This document shows positions 1 to 8,951 of a stretch of 64,000 nucleotides of DNA, one piece after another (position 1 is the first letter of the stretch; each line of letters starts with the position of its first letter). The notes beneath the pieces are model-generated. The model was not told the DNA's origin. It saw only the letters and a program-made list of their open reading frames with translations, and did not search any database. The DNA comes from Luteococcus sp038433155 (GTDB taxonomy: Bacteria; Actinomycetota; Actinomycetes; Propionibacteriales; Propionibacteriaceae): assembly GCF_038433155.1 (NCBI RefSeq), contig NZ_JBCDMW010000004.1, positions 1-64,000 of the forward strand, written 5' to 3'. A program made the position numbers and the translations under genes.

Positions 1-78
<78 letters not shown>

Positions 79-96
79 ACTTCTCTCTTGACGCGT

Positions 97-1065
97 CTAG
101 TTCCCGGGCTTGATCGGGTTCAGCGACCCCTTCGGGTTGCCGCTCTCGCCGGCCGCCATCGGCTGCTCTGCCGGCACCTCACCGGGCTGCGGCGCGGCGA
201 CGACGGCATGCCCGCCGAACTCATTGCGCATGGCGGCGATCATCTTCATGGCCGGCTTGTCCTCCTGCTGGCTGACGAAGCGCGCAAAGAGGCTGGCCGC
301 GATGGTGGGCACCGGAACACCAAGATCAACAGCCGCATTCACGGTCCACCGGCCCTCGCCGGAGTCCTCCGCAATGTCGTCGATCTTGTCCAGATGGGGG
401 TCCTTCTTGAGGGCGTCGACGGTCAGGTCCAGCAGCCAGGAACGGATCACCGTGCCCTCCTTCCAGGACTCGAAGATCGCCGGGACGTCGGTCACCTCGT
501 CGGCCTTCTCCAGCAGCTCCCAGCCCTCGGCATAGGCCTGCATCAGGGCGTACTCAATGCCGTTGTGCACCATCTTGGCGAAGTGCCCGGCACCGTGTGC
601 GCCGGCGTGCACGAAGCCGTACCCGCCTTCCGGCTTGAGGGCATCGAAGATGGGCTGCACCGTGGCGACGTCGGCAGCCTCGCCACCCACCATCAGCGCG
701 TAGCCGTACTCCAGGCCCCAGATGCCACCGGAGACGCCACAGTCCAGGAAACCGATGCCCTTGGCCTTGAGCTGCTCGGCGTGGCGCTTGTCATTGGTCC
801 ACTTGGAGTTGCCGCCGTCGATGATGATGTCGCCGGGGCTGAGCATGTCGGCCAGCTTGGTGATGGTCTCGTCGACGAACTTGATGGGTAGCATCACCCA
901 GACCACCTTGGGGCCCTCGGTGAGCTGGGCCAGCATCTCCTCCAGGCTCGCGACGTCGCTGACCTCGGGGTTCACGTCGTAGCCGATGACGGTGTGCCCG
1001 CCCTTGCGGATCCGCTCCCGCATGTTGCCGCCCATCTTGCCCAGGCCGACGAGTCCGATCTGCAT
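97..1065 (-). CDS. gnd: 6-phosphogluconate dehydrogenase, short (GntZ/YqeC-like) form
   Basis: Oxidative decarboxylation of 6-phosphogluconate to ribulose 5-phosphate in the pentose phosphate pathway; cytoplasmic. The 322-residue product has an N-terminal Rossmann motif (GLGKMG, residues 7-12), the substrate-binding DGGNSKW (83-89), the family signature CGVSGGIWGLEYGYALMVGG (109-128) and the catalytic lysine/asparagine region HFAKMVHNGIEY (161-172). At about 320 residues it belongs to the short subclass rather than the ~470-residue one. The ATG at 1065 is chosen because an AGAGGAAG ribosome site lies just upstream; an in-frame extension to 1161 has no family match. In Streptomyces gnd sits directly between dnaN and recF; here other genes separate it from dnaN, and recF would lie off the left edge. 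Confidence 0.93.
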   Translation of the reverse strand: MQIGLVGLGKMGGNMRERIRKGGHTVIGYDVNPEVSDVASLEEMLAQLTEGPKVVWVMLPIKFVDETITKLADMLSPGDIIIDGGNSKWTNDKRHAEQLKAKGIGFLDCGVSGGIWGLEYGYALMVGGEAADVATVQPIFDALKPEGGYGFVHAGAHGAGHFAKMVHNGIEYALMQAYAEGWELLEKADEVTDVPAIFESWKEGTVIRSWLLDLTVDALKKDPHLDKIDDIAEDSGEGRWTVNAAVDLGVPVPTIAASLFARFVSQQEDKPAMKMIAAMRNEFGGHAVVAAPQPGEVPAEQPMAAGESGNPKGSLNPIKPGN

Positions 1066-1280
1066 GCTGCTTCCTCTCGAAGAAGTCCTCGGTGTACACC
1101 GGTTCGTACCCCAGCCTAGGGACATTGGGGCGCTTTGTGGGTGCCGGAGCCGTCCGCCCACAGCGTCATCGCCGGGGCCCTGCTTGGCGGCCCTGCTGAG
1201 AACAGATGCATCTCATGAGGGCAACGCAATAGTTGCGTCGGACCCCCGTCCGGCATCTGTTCTGAGCGACGCCTGTGTGG

Positions 1281-1808
1281 TCAGTCCACCGGGACCTGGC
1301 GCTCCTGCTCGGTCAACAGCCGGGAGCGGGTGAGAAAGCGCACTCCTTCGGGGCTCTCCAGGCTGAAGCCGGCGCCCCGCCCCGGAACCGCGTCGATGGT
1401 CAGGTGGGTGTGCTGCCAGCCCTGGAACTGGGCCCGGGAGATCCACACCTCCACACCCTCCGGCTGGGCTTCGGGATCCAGCCCGGGGACCGCCAGCCTG
1501 CCCAGCAGGACGTCGCTGTCCCCAGTCAGGAAGTCGCCCTGTGGATAACACATCGGCGCGGAGCCGTCACAGCACCCGCCCGACTGGTGGAACATGACCG
1601 GACCATGTTTCTCCACCAGCCGGACGAGCACTTCTGCGGCCGCCCGGGTGAGCCCCACCCGGGACGTTGTGGGTTGTGGCAGTTCCTGCCACCAGGCCTG
1701 GGACGTCGACGAGCACACGTCACCCTGGGCAGACGGTGGGGCCCCGACGGGTTCGGCCGCCGTGGCCATGTTCAGCTTTCCGCCTCCAGAGGACTTGTGC
1801 GTCGTCAT
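1281..1808 (-). CDS. DUF779 family protein, aldehyde dehydrogenase partner
   Basis: A DUF779 protein of up to 175 residues. The core begins near TSRVGLTRAAAEVLVRLVEKHG and contains the conserved cysteine cluster GGCCDGSAPMC followed by a D-x-x-L-G-x-L segment. DUF779 genes are habitually found beside acetaldehyde/aldehyde dehydrogenases, and here it follows the aldehyde dehydrogenase by 10 nt on the same strand, so they are surely co-transcribed. Biochemical function is not established; a role in enzyme maturation or metal/thiol handling is guesswork. Start is uncertain: an ATG 13 codons downstream (1769) is preceded by GGAGG at a rather long spacing. Confidence 0.85.
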   Translation of the reverse strand: MTTHKSSGGGKLNMATAAEPVGAPPSAQGDVCSSTSQAWWQELPQPTTSRVGLTRAAAEVLVRLVEKHGPVMFHQSGGCCDGSAPMCYPQGDFLTGDSDVLLGRLAVPGLDPEAQPEGVEVWISRAQFQGWQHTHLTIDAVPGRGAGFSLESPEGVRFLTRSRLLTEQERQVPVD

Positions 1809-1818
1809 GGTCGTCGGC

Positions 1819-3342
1819 TCAGAAGAAGCCCAGCTTGTCCGGGCTGTAGCTGACCAACAGGTTCTTGGTCTGCTGGTAGTGGTCCAACATCATCTTGTGG
1901 TTCTCCCGGCCGATGCCGGACTGCTTGTAGCCACCGAAGGCCGCGTGCGCGGGGTAGTGGTGGTAGCAGTTGGTCCACACCCGGCCGGCCTGGATGGCGC
2001 GGCCGATGTGGTAGGCCTTGTGCATGTGGCGGGTCCACAGGCCGGCACCCAGGCCGTAGATGGTGTCGTTGGCAATCTGCATCGCCTCGGCCTCGTCCTC
2101 GAAGCTGGTCAGCGCCACCACGGGGCCGAAGATCTCCTCCTGGAAGATCCGCATCGAGTTGTTGCCCTCGAAGATGGTCGGCTGCACGTAGAAGCCGCCG
2201 GCCAGGTCTCCACCAAGATCAGCCTTGTCGCCGCCGGTGAGGATCTTGGCGCCCTCGTCGCGGCCGATCTTGAGATAGCTCATGATCTTCTCGAACTGGT
2301 CATTGCTGGCCTGGGCACCCATCATGGTGTCGGTGTCCAGCGGATTGCCCTGCACAATCGCCTCGACGCGCTTGATGCCGTCGGCGACGAAGGACTCGTA
2401 CATGCTCTTCTGCACCAGCGCACGGCTGGGGCAGGTGCACACCTCGCCCTGGTTCAGCGCGAACATCGCGAAGCCCTCCAGCGCCTTGTCGTAGAAGGCG
2501 TCCTGCTCCTCCGCGACGTCGGAGAAGAAGATGTTGGGGCTCTTGCCGCCCAGCTCCAGGGTGACCGGGATGATGTTCTGGCTGGCGTACTGCATGATCA
2601 GCCGGCCGGTGGTGGTCTCACCGGTGAAGGCGATCTTGGCGATCCGCGGGTTGCTGGCCAGCGGCTTGCCGGCCTCGACGCCGAAACCGTTGACGATGTT
2701 CACCACGCCCGGGGGCAGCAGGTCACCGATGATCTCGAACAGCTTGAGGATGCTCCACGGGGTCTGCTCGGCCGGCTTGAGCACGACGGCATTGCCGGCG
2801 GCCAGCGCCGGGGCGAGCTTCCAGACCGCCATCAGGATCGGGAAGTTCCACGGGATGATCTGGCCCACCACGCCCAGCGGCTCGTGGAAGTGGTAGGCGA
2901 CGGTCTCCGAGTCGATCTGGCTGATCGCGCCCTCCTGGGCACGCAGGCAGCCGGCGAAGTAGCGGAAGTGGTCGACGGCCAGCGGGATGTCCGCGTTCAG
3001 GGTCTCCCGGACGGCCTTGCCGTTGTCCCAGGTCTCCGCGACGGCGATCTCCTCCAGGTGCTCCTCCATCCGGTCGGCGATCTTCAACAGGATGTTGGAG
3101 CGCTCGGTGTTGGAGGTCTTGCCCCAGGCCGGGGCCGCGGCGTGCGCGGCGTCCAGCGCCTTCTCGATGTCCTCGGCGGTGCCGCGGGCAACCCGGGTGA
3201 AGACCTGGCCGGTGACCGGGGTGACATTCTCGAAGTACTCGCCCTTGACGGGGTCGACCCACTCGTTGTTGATCCAGTGGCCGTACTTCTCGGCCACCGT
3301 GATCGTGGAGTCGCTGGATCCTGGCTGGGGGTAGACGCTCAT
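1819..3342 (-). CDS. NAD-dependent aldehyde dehydrogenase (ExaC/AldB-like)
   Basis: Oxidises aldehydes, probably acetaldehyde, to the acid with NAD(P). The 507-residue product shows the full ALDH fold: IIPWNFP (162-168, cofactor site), VVLKPAEQTP (186-195), FTGETTTG (239-246), the general base Glu263 in TLELGGKSPN, and the catalytic Cys302 in NQGEVCTC. The ATG at 3342 matches family N-termini (YGHWINNEWVDP); the longer in-frame reading to 3492 is unsupported. It leads a two-gene unit with the DUF779 protein. A perfect TGTGA-N6-TCACA palindrome 26 bp upstream of the start suggests cAMP-CRP/GlxR-type control. The pair lies between dnaN and gnd, normally adjacent genes. Confidence 0.95.
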   Translation of the reverse strand: MSVYPQPGSSDSTITVAEKYGHWINNEWVDPVKGEYFENVTPVTGQVFTRVARGTAEDIEKALDAAHAAAPAWGKTSNTERSNILLKIADRMEEHLEEIAVAETWDNGKAVRETLNADIPLAVDHFRYFAGCLRAQEGAISQIDSETVAYHFHEPLGVVGQIIPWNFPILMAVWKLAPALAAGNAVVLKPAEQTPWSILKLFEIIGDLLPPGVVNIVNGFGVEAGKPLASNPRIAKIAFTGETTTGRLIMQYASQNIIPVTLELGGKSPNIFFSDVAEEQDAFYDKALEGFAMFALNQGEVCTCPSRALVQKSMYESFVADGIKRVEAIVQGNPLDTDTMMGAQASNDQFEKIMSYLKIGRDEGAKILTGGDKADLGGDLAGGFYVQPTIFEGNNSMRIFQEEIFGPVVALTSFEDEAEAMQIANDTIYGLGAGLWTRHMHKAYHIGRAIQAGRVWTNCYHHYPAHAAFGGYKQSGIGRENHKMMLDHYQQTKNLLVSYSPDKLGFF

Positions 3343-3367
3343 CTGATTCCCATCGTCGGTGAAGGGT

Positions 3368-3385
3368 GTGTGATCTTTTTCACAC
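3368..3385. promoter_or_regulatory. CRP/GlxR-type operator
   Basis: GTGTGA-TCTTTT-TCACAC is a perfect 6+6 palindrome containing the CRP family consensus TGTGA-N6-TCACA. It lies 26 bp upstream of the aldehyde dehydrogenase start, a position that could overlap the promoter. No other gene is close enough on the right, since dnaN converges from beyond its terminator. The motif is seen; the binding protein is inferred. Confidence 0.75.
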
Positions 3386-3535
3386 CATACCGACGAGGGC
3401 AAGCCAGCGGAACCCCCGCCGGACAGATTCGGGCGGACGCGGCCAGCCGTCCCCAGGCGCCGGGCCAGGAGGTCCGGGACAGAGGGCCTCAATGCCCGGG
3501 CCCGCGCGGGACATCACCAGGGCGGGACATGACCC

Positions 3536-3565
3536 GAGGGGCACCCCAGCGATGGGGTGCCCCTC
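3536..3565 (-). terminator. terminator of dnaN
   Basis: A perfect 13 bp stem (GAGGGGCACCCCA / TGGGGTGCCCCTC) with a 4-base GCGA loop lies 21 bases past the dnaN stop. There is no U-run, as is common in actinobacteria. It would insulate dnaN from the aldehyde dehydrogenase genes downstream. Confidence 0.8.
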
Positions 3566-3586
3566 AGCAGGTCAACGTCGGCCGGA

Positions 3587-4747
3587 TCAGTTGGGCAGGC
3601 GCATCAGCATGATCACGTGCTTGTAGTCCGGCAACGGGTCGGAGTCCAGGTCCGCCAGGCCCGTGACCAGGCAGGGCTTGCCGGGCGCGGTGAAGGCGAA
3701 GTGCACATAGGGGGTGTCCAGCGCGTTCAGGGCGTCGGAGAGGTAGTGCGGGTTGAAGCCGGCCGCGGTGATCGGGGCGTCGCCGCCGACGTGGTTCTCC
3801 ACCACGGCCTCGATCGCCTCCGAGGCCTGGGCCTGGTCACCGGTGGCGGCCTCCAGGGCCACCTGGCCGTCGCCGATCATCATCCGCAGCGGGGTGTTGC
3901 GCTCCGCCACCAGGGCGACGCGCTTCACGGAGCTGATCAACTCCGCGGTGTTGACCCGCACGGACAGGGCGGCCTGCACATTCATCAGGTGCCGCACCTT
4001 GGGGAATTCGCCGTCCAGCAGGCGGGTGGTGATCTGGCGGGTGCCGCCGGAACCCTCGCCCTCGAAGCCGATCAGGCCGTCGCCGGCCGAGGCATTGGAC
4101 AGGCTCATGGTGACGTTCTCGCCGGAGACCATGCTCTTGGCAGTCTCGCTGAGCACCTTGGCGGGCACCAGCGCGGCGCCGGAGGCCTGGGAATCGGCGG
4201 GCCGCCACGTGAGCTCCTTGAGGGCCATCCGGTAGCGGTCGGTGGCCAGCAGGGAGAGGGTCTCGCCCTCGATCTCCACCCGGACACCGGTGAAGACCGG
4301 CAGCAGCTCGTCGCGGCCGGCGGCGACGACCACCTGGCCGACGGCCTTGGAGAAGTCCTCGCTGGCCACGGTGCCGGTGGCGGCGGGCATCTCCGGCAGG
4401 TTGGGGTAGTCATCGACGGGCAGCGTCTGCAGCGTGAACCGGGCCGAGCCGCAGACCAGTTCCACCCGGGACTGGTCGGCCGTCAGCTCGACGGGCTTGT
4501 TGGGCAGGCTGCGGGCGATGTCGGCCAGCAGCCGGCCGGAGACCAGAGCCTCGCCCGGCTCGTCCACCTGGGCGTGGATGTTGATCTGGGCCGACGTCTC
4601 GTAGTCGAAGCTAGACATGGTGACGCCGTCGGGGGTGGCCTTGACCAGCAGGCCGGCCAGGATCGGGACGCTCGGGCGGCTCGGCAGGCTGCGGGCAGCC
4701 CAGGCCACCGCCTCGGCCATCACATCGCGTTCCAGGCGAATCTTCAC
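3587..4747 (-). CDS. dnaN: DNA polymerase III sliding clamp (beta subunit)
   Basis: Homodimeric ring that tethers the replicative polymerase to DNA. The 386-residue protein begins MKIRLERDVMAEAVAWAARSLPSRP and ends HVIMLMRLPN, both typical of actinobacterial beta clamps, including the PDYKHVIMLMRL C-terminal strand that forms part of the client-binding groove. Three successive clamp domains are recognisable; LLDGEFPKVRHLM is the usual domain 2/3 junction (FPxx.xL). The GTG at 4747 is preferred to an upstream ATG at 4867 because of a GAAGGGGA site and because the family starts there. Normally directly downstream of dnaA; here about 5 kb of transporter and regulator genes intervene. Confidence 0.97.
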   Translation of the reverse strand: MKIRLERDVMAEAVAWAARSLPSRPSVPILAGLLVKATPDGVTMSSFDYETSAQINIHAQVDEPGEALVSGRLLADIARSLPNKPVELTADQSRVELVCGSARFTLQTLPVDDYPNLPEMPAATGTVASEDFSKAVGQVVVAAGRDELLPVFTGVRVEIEGETLSLLATDRYRMALKELTWRPADSQASGAALVPAKVLSETAKSMVSGENVTMSLSNASAGDGLIGFEGEGSGGTRQITTRLLDGEFPKVRHLMNVQAALSVRVNTAELISSVKRVALVAERNTPLRMMIGDGQVALEAATGDQAQASEAIEAVVENHVGGDAPITAAGFNPHYLSDALNALDTPYVHFAFTAPGKPCLVTGLADLDSDPLPDYKHVIMLMRLPN

Positions 4748-4934
4748 GGCGTCCCCTTCGGTTCTGGTTCTGATGCCCGCAAAACCCGTGTGGCTGGCCC
4801 CTTTGGCGCCAACGCGACGGGTGCAGTGCGGCGCTGGCATCATATCCAAGCCGGGCCCGACGCGCACCGGCGCGAGCCACTGACCGGGGCAACCCTCCAG
4901 CCCAGCGTGAGGTTCACACGGCCAGGGCCGTCGC

Positions 4935-4974
4935 GACGCTCACTCCTGGGCGATGACGCTCACTCCTGGGCAAT
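4935..4974. repeat. 20 bp tandem duplication over the permease stop codon
   Basis: The 20-base unit GACGCTCACTCCTGGGCRAT occurs twice in a row, covering the reverse complement of the last codons and stop of the FtsX-type permease. The first copy met by the reading frame ends the protein as ...IAQE-stop, so the second copy is untranslated. Confidence 0.7.
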
Positions 4975-7521
4975 GGCGTCCAGCACGTTCAGTCGCGCGG
5001 CCCGTCGGGCCGGCCAGACCGCCGCCAGCACACCCACCAGGGCGGCCACCGCCAGGAAGAGCAGCAAACGCCCCCACGGGATGGCCAGGGTGCTCAGGCC
5101 GCTGTCTGCCAGTACCCGCTGCAGTGCGGCGCCGAAGACCACGCCCAGACTGATCCCCAGGATGGAGCCCAGCAGGGCAATCACGACGGACTCCAGGGTG
5201 ATCATGGCGCGCAACTGCCCGCGGGTCAGGGCGATGGCCCGCAGCAGGCCGATCTCCCGGGTACGCTCCACCACCGACAGGCCCAGGGTGTTGACGATGC
5301 CCAGGATGGAGATCACCACCGCCAGGCCCAGCAGGCCGTAGATCACGTTCAGCAGCTGGTTCACCTGGCTGGAGCGGTTCTCGATCAATTCCTGGGCGTC
5401 CATCACCCGCACCATCGGCAACTCGTCGGTGAACTTGTCCATCTCGCCGTGCACCCGCTTGAGATCCGCGCCCGGCGCAAGTTCCACGCTCAGCAGCTGG
5501 TCCTGGTTGGGCGGCACGAACTTCGCTCCCGTCTTCTGGTTGACCACCAGGTTGCCCATACTGCCACCCTCGGCATCGGTGAACAGCCCCACCACCTTCA
5601 GGGGAGTGGGCTTGCGGTCCCCGCCGATCACGGTGACCACGTCCCCCACCTTCTTGCCCCACTCCTCGGCGGCATCCCGATTCAGCACGGTCTCGTTCAT
5701 CCCGGTGGCCTGACGGCCGGCCACCAGTTCCTGGGCCAGCATCCGGTTGAAGCTGGCCGGGTCCTGCACCGCCAGCCAGGTGCGTTGGCCGTCGCGGATC
5801 ACCATCCCGCCTCGCAGGATGTTGACCTTCTGCACGCCGTCGATCTTCTGCGTCTGCTCGGCGATCGAGTGCGGGAAGTTGCCGAAGGTGGCCGACTCCA
5901 CCATCAGGTCCCCGCGCAGGCCCTCGCTGATCGCGGTGCGCAAGGAACTCGACGCGGAACTGCCCAGCACGGACAGCGCACTGACCAGGGCCAGGGAGAG
6001 CATCAGGGCCGACGCGGTGGCGGCGGTGCGGCGCGGCTGGCGGGTGGCATTGAGTTCGGCCAGCTTGCCCACCTCGCCGAAGGCGGAGCGGTAGGCCCTG
6101 CCCAGCAGCCAGGTCACCGGCCGGCCCATCCACGGGCTGGCGGCGGCCACGCCCAGCAGCACCGCGGCGGCACCGACACCAACCACCAGGGCCCGGTCGT
6201 CGTCCAGCCACCACAGCCCGCTCACCATCGCCAGGGCACCGGCCAGCCCCAGCGCAACGCCGAACCAGATCCGTCGTCCCAGACCCTTGTCGGTATTGCT
6301 CAGGGCACCGGTCATGGCGGTCACCGGCGGCACCTTGCTGGCGGCCCGGGCCGGCATCCAGGCCGCCACCAGGGTGACCAGGGTGCCGATCAGGTAGGAG
6401 GCCAGGATGGCATTCCAACCGGGGCGGGGGACCTTGCCGCCGAAGTCCATCCCCATCTGGCCGAAGAGCTGGACGATCCCGATGGCCAGCAGCCAGCCCA
6501 CGAACAGGCCGATGGTGGCGCCCACCAGTCCGATCACCAGCGCCTCGAGCAGCACGGTGTTGCGCACCTGCCCGCGGCTGGCGCCCATCGCCCGGAAGAG
6601 CGCCAGCTCCCGGCTGCGTTGCGCCACCAGGATGGAGAAGGTGTTGACGATCAGGAAGCTGGCCACCACCAGGGCAATGGCGGCGAAGACCAGCAGGAAG
6701 GTGTCGATGAAGCTCAGCCCCTGGTTGACCACCGACGCGGTGGCGTCGGCCGCCTTCTGCCCGTCGACCGCCTCATAACCCTGGGGCACCACCGTGCCCA
6801 CCTCCGCGCTCATCGCGACGGGGTCCTTACCCGGCTCCAGACTGACCCAACCGGTCTGGAAGACCTTCTTGCCCCCCAGGAAGAGCCGCTGCGCCTCGGC
6901 GTCGGTGAAGAAGGAGTACATCGCGCCGGCGCTGCCGCCGCTACCCCAGGAGGCGGTGCCGACGATGGTCTTGGTGAAGCTGCCGGCCGCGGAGCTGACG
7001 AACTTCATCCGGTCACCGATCCGGTACCCGGAGCGCTCCAAGGTCTTGGGGTCCACCACCACCTCGTCGGTGGTGCGCGGTTCCCGGCCCTCCTTCAGGG
7101 TCACCCCGGGGGTGTTGCCCAGGGCCGGGGCGGTCAACCAGTTGGACGCGATCCCCGGGGCCCCGCCGACATTGAGCACCTTGCCGTCGGAGCCGATCGG
7201 GAAGACCTCGGTCATGGAGACCACGCCCTCGGCCTGCTGCACCCCGGGCACGGCGCGGATCTTCTCCAGGTCCGCCGGGGTGAGCACCATGGCCGTGCTG
7301 CTCACCTGGGACATGTCCATGGACTGCGGGTCATAGGTGCCCTTGACCACCACGTTCACGTCTGCGACGGTGCCGCGCATGATGTCGTCGAAGGTGGACT
7401 TCAGCATCCCGGTGAAGATCAGGGTGCCGGCCACGAAGGCGACACCCAGCATGATCGCCACCGCGCTCATCAGCAGGCGCAGCTTGCGCGCCAGCAGCGA
7501 CTTGAAGGAGGCCTTGTACAT
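4960..7521 (-). CDS. ABC transporter permease, FtsX/MacB type
   Basis: An 853-residue membrane protein with the duplicated FtsX layout. One transmembrane helix near residues 15-38 (LRLLMSAVAIMLGVAFVAGT) is followed by a ~250-residue extracellular MacB-like periplasmic-core domain, three helices (AIALVVASFLIVNTF onward), a linker with two helices, then a second set ending LNVLDAIAQE. Such proteins export lipoproteins, peptides or small hydrophobic molecules or act mechanically; the substrate is unknown. The ATG at 7521 lies one base from the stop of the ATPase gene, so the two form one exporter. It separates dnaA from dnaN, an unusual place for a transporter. Confidence 0.93.
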   Translation of the reverse strand: MYKASFKSLLARKLRLLMSAVAIMLGVAFVAGTLIFTGMLKSTFDDIMRGTVADVNVVVKGTYDPQSMDMSQVSSTAMVLTPADLEKIRAVPGVQQAEGVVSMTEVFPIGSDGKVLNVGGAPGIASNWLTAPALGNTPGVTLKEGREPRTTDEVVVDPKTLERSGYRIGDRMKFVSSAAGSFTKTIVGTASWGSGGSAGAMYSFFTDAEAQRLFLGGKKVFQTGWVSLEPGKDPVAMSAEVGTVVPQGYEAVDGQKAADATASVVNQGLSFIDTFLLVFAAIALVVASFLIVNTFSILVAQRSRELALFRAMGASRGQVRNTVLLEALVIGLVGATIGLFVGWLLAIGIVQLFGQMGMDFGGKVPRPGWNAILASYLIGTLVTLVAAWMPARAASKVPPVTAMTGALSNTDKGLGRRIWFGVALGLAGALAMVSGLWWLDDDRALVVGVGAAAVLLGVAAASPWMGRPVTWLLGRAYRSAFGEVGKLAELNATRQPRRTAATASALMLSLALVSALSVLGSSASSSLRTAISEGLRGDLMVESATFGNFPHSIAEQTQKIDGVQKVNILRGGMVIRDGQRTWLAVQDPASFNRMLAQELVAGRQATGMNETVLNRDAAEEWGKKVGDVVTVIGGDRKPTPLKVVGLFTDAEGGSMGNLVVNQKTGAKFVPPNQDQLLSVELAPGADLKRVHGEMDKFTDELPMVRVMDAQELIENRSSQVNQLLNVIYGLLGLAVVISILGIVNTLGLSVVERTREIGLLRAIALTRGQLRAMITLESVVIALLGSILGISLGVVFGAALQRVLADSGLSTLAIPWGRLLLFLAVAALVGVLAAVWPARRAARLNVLDAIAQE

Positions 7522-7522
7522 C

Positions 7523-8440
7523 TCAGCCCTCCGCCGCGCGCCGCGGCCGGACCAGTGCGGCACCCGCAGCAGGGGAGTTGTCAGCCGCGGAGTTCTCAGC
7601 AGCAAGGGTGGTCCCGGACGGTGCGGCATCGCGTCGGTTCGCGGCCTGGTCCGCGGCGGCGTCCTCGTCCAGGAAGCGCGGATCCAGCCGGGCCATCTGG
7701 TCCAGCACCGATTCCCGGGTGGGGTCCAAGACATCACCGACGATCCGGCCGTCGGCTAGGAAAAGCGCCCGGTCCGCGTAGCTGGCGGCCACCGGGTCGT
7801 GCGTGACCATCACGATGGTCTGGCCGAAGTCGTCGACGCTCTGCCGCAGGAAGGCCAGCACCTCGGCGGAGGAGCGCGAGTCCAGGTTGCCGGTGGGTTC
7901 GTCGGCGAAAATGATCTCCGGCTTGCCCACCAGGGCCCGGGCGCAGGCCACCCGCTGCTGCTGCCCACCGGACAGCTCCGACGGCTTGTGACCCAGCCGA
8001 TCACCCAGGCCGACGGTGTCGATGATCCGGCGGTACCAGTCCGGGTCGGGTTGGCGGCCGGCGATGGCCAGCGGCAGCAGGATGTTCTCCTCGGCGGTCA
8101 GCGTCGGCACCAGGTTGAAGGCCTGGAAGATGAACCCCACCCGGTCCCGGCGCAGCTGGGTGAGCTCCTTGTCCTTCAGCCTGCCGATGGCGGTCTCGCC
8201 CACCATCACCTCCCCGGAAGTGGGTACGTCCAGCCCGGCGGCGCAGTGCATCAGCGTCGACTTGCCGGAACCCGAGGGGCCCATCACCGCGGTGAACTCG
8301 CCACGACGGAAGTCGACGTCGACGCCAGCCAGCGCGATCACCTGGGCATCGCCCTGGCCATAGTGTTTGGTCAGGCCGCGGGCGCTGGCGGCCACCTCGG
8401 CAGTGGTGGGGTTGGGGTTGGCGGGCTGCGGTGTGGTCAT
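7523..8440 (-). CDS. ABC transporter ATP-binding protein, LolD/MacB type
   Basis: ATPase partner of the adjacent FtsX-type permease. The 305-residue protein has Walker A GPSGSGKST (54-62), Q-loop FIFQAFNLVPTL (103-114), signature LSGGQQQR (156-163), Walker B IIFADEPTGNLDS (176-188) and the switch histidine MVTHD (211-215). It carries an unusual ~90-residue C-terminal extension rich in Ala, Asp and Pro, with no recognised domain. ATG 8440 is preceded by AGGAG at a good distance; the longer frame from 8539 runs into the DnaA-box region. It is the first gene transcribed away from the probable origin and the divergent TetR gene may control it. Confidence 0.94.
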   Translation of the reverse strand: MTTPQPANPNPTTAEVAASARGLTKHYGQGDAQVIALAGVDVDFRRGEFTAVMGPSGSGKSTLMHCAAGLDVPTSGEVMVGETAIGRLKDKELTQLRRDRVGFIFQAFNLVPTLTAEENILLPLAIAGRQPDPDWYRRIIDTVGLGDRLGHKPSELSGGQQQRVACARALVGKPEIIFADEPTGNLDSRSSAEVLAFLRQSVDDFGQTIVMVTHDPVAASYADRALFLADGRIVGDVLDPTRESVLDQMARLDPRFLDEDAAADQAANRRDAAPSGTTLAAENSAADNSPAAGAALVRPRRAAEG

Positions 8441-8540
8441 GTCTGCTGCTCCTGTCGGTCCAGCCACCACCCTATTGAGCCCGATGCCCCCGTTGGGGGT
8501 ACTCAGGGTTGGATCCGGGACGCACCCGGGAGCGTTCACG

Positions 8541-8830
8541 TGTGGTTTGCCCGCCGTTGTGCACAGGTTGGCTGGGGGCTGACTTTGAAGATCGTGGAGA
8601 TATGTAGAACTTCATCATCGTCATCACTTCTGTGGAAGCTGTGGAAAACCACCGTTTGTGCTTGTCATCCTCCGATTCTTTGTCCTTTGGGGATGTGGAC
8701 GGGCGGCGGAACAGCGGGTGCGGCGTGTGGATCGAGGGGCTACCCGACTCTGCCCATCCACCACTCGCACACAGCGAGCAGTGAACTTTTCCACAGTTGT
8801 CCACAGGCTTGCTGTGGATTGTGCACAAGG
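8541..8830. other. oriC: probable oriC: DnaA-box cluster with AT-richer segment
   Basis: This gene-free stretch holds a perfect actinobacterial DnaA box TTGTCCACA (8797-8805) and near matches TTGTGCACA (8557-8565), TTTTCCACA (8787-8795), TTGTGCACA within the palindrome TTGTGCACAA (8819-8828), reverse TTTTCCACA (8640-8648) and weaker TGTGGA-containing sites (8631, 8695, 8726, 8813). Between them 8581-8690 is clearly richer in A/T than its surroundings (CTTTGAAGATCGTGG, ATATGTAGAACTTCATC) and could be the unwinding element. It lies between dnaA and dnaN, where actinobacterial origins usually sit, but is separated from dnaA by a TetR gene. It also serves as the divergent promoter region of that gene and the ABC operon. 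Confidence 0.75.
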
Positions 8831-8951
8831 CGGGCGACGGGAATCGGGCCCGGGTGGGGCCGTGAGACGGGGCATTGGCCCGCGAACCGTCCACGCACGA
8901 TACTGGCCAGTGCAGACGTCGCCACCGGGGCGACGGGAGAGAGTGAGACCC

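Noticed and set aside
1594..3612. Long plus-strand frame opposite the aldehyde dehydrogenase
   Set aside because: Third-position GC mirror of the real minus-strand gene; no motifs. The same holds for long frames opposite dnaN, the ABC permease, trxB, arsA, glpK, the DUF6049 gene, pcnA, hsdR and hsdM.
8541..8830. Coding frames across the dnaA-box region (e.g. 8472-10313 minus, 8624-9025 minus)
   Set aside because: They cross the DnaA-box cluster and the TetR gene in the wrong frame, and their translations show no family resemblance.
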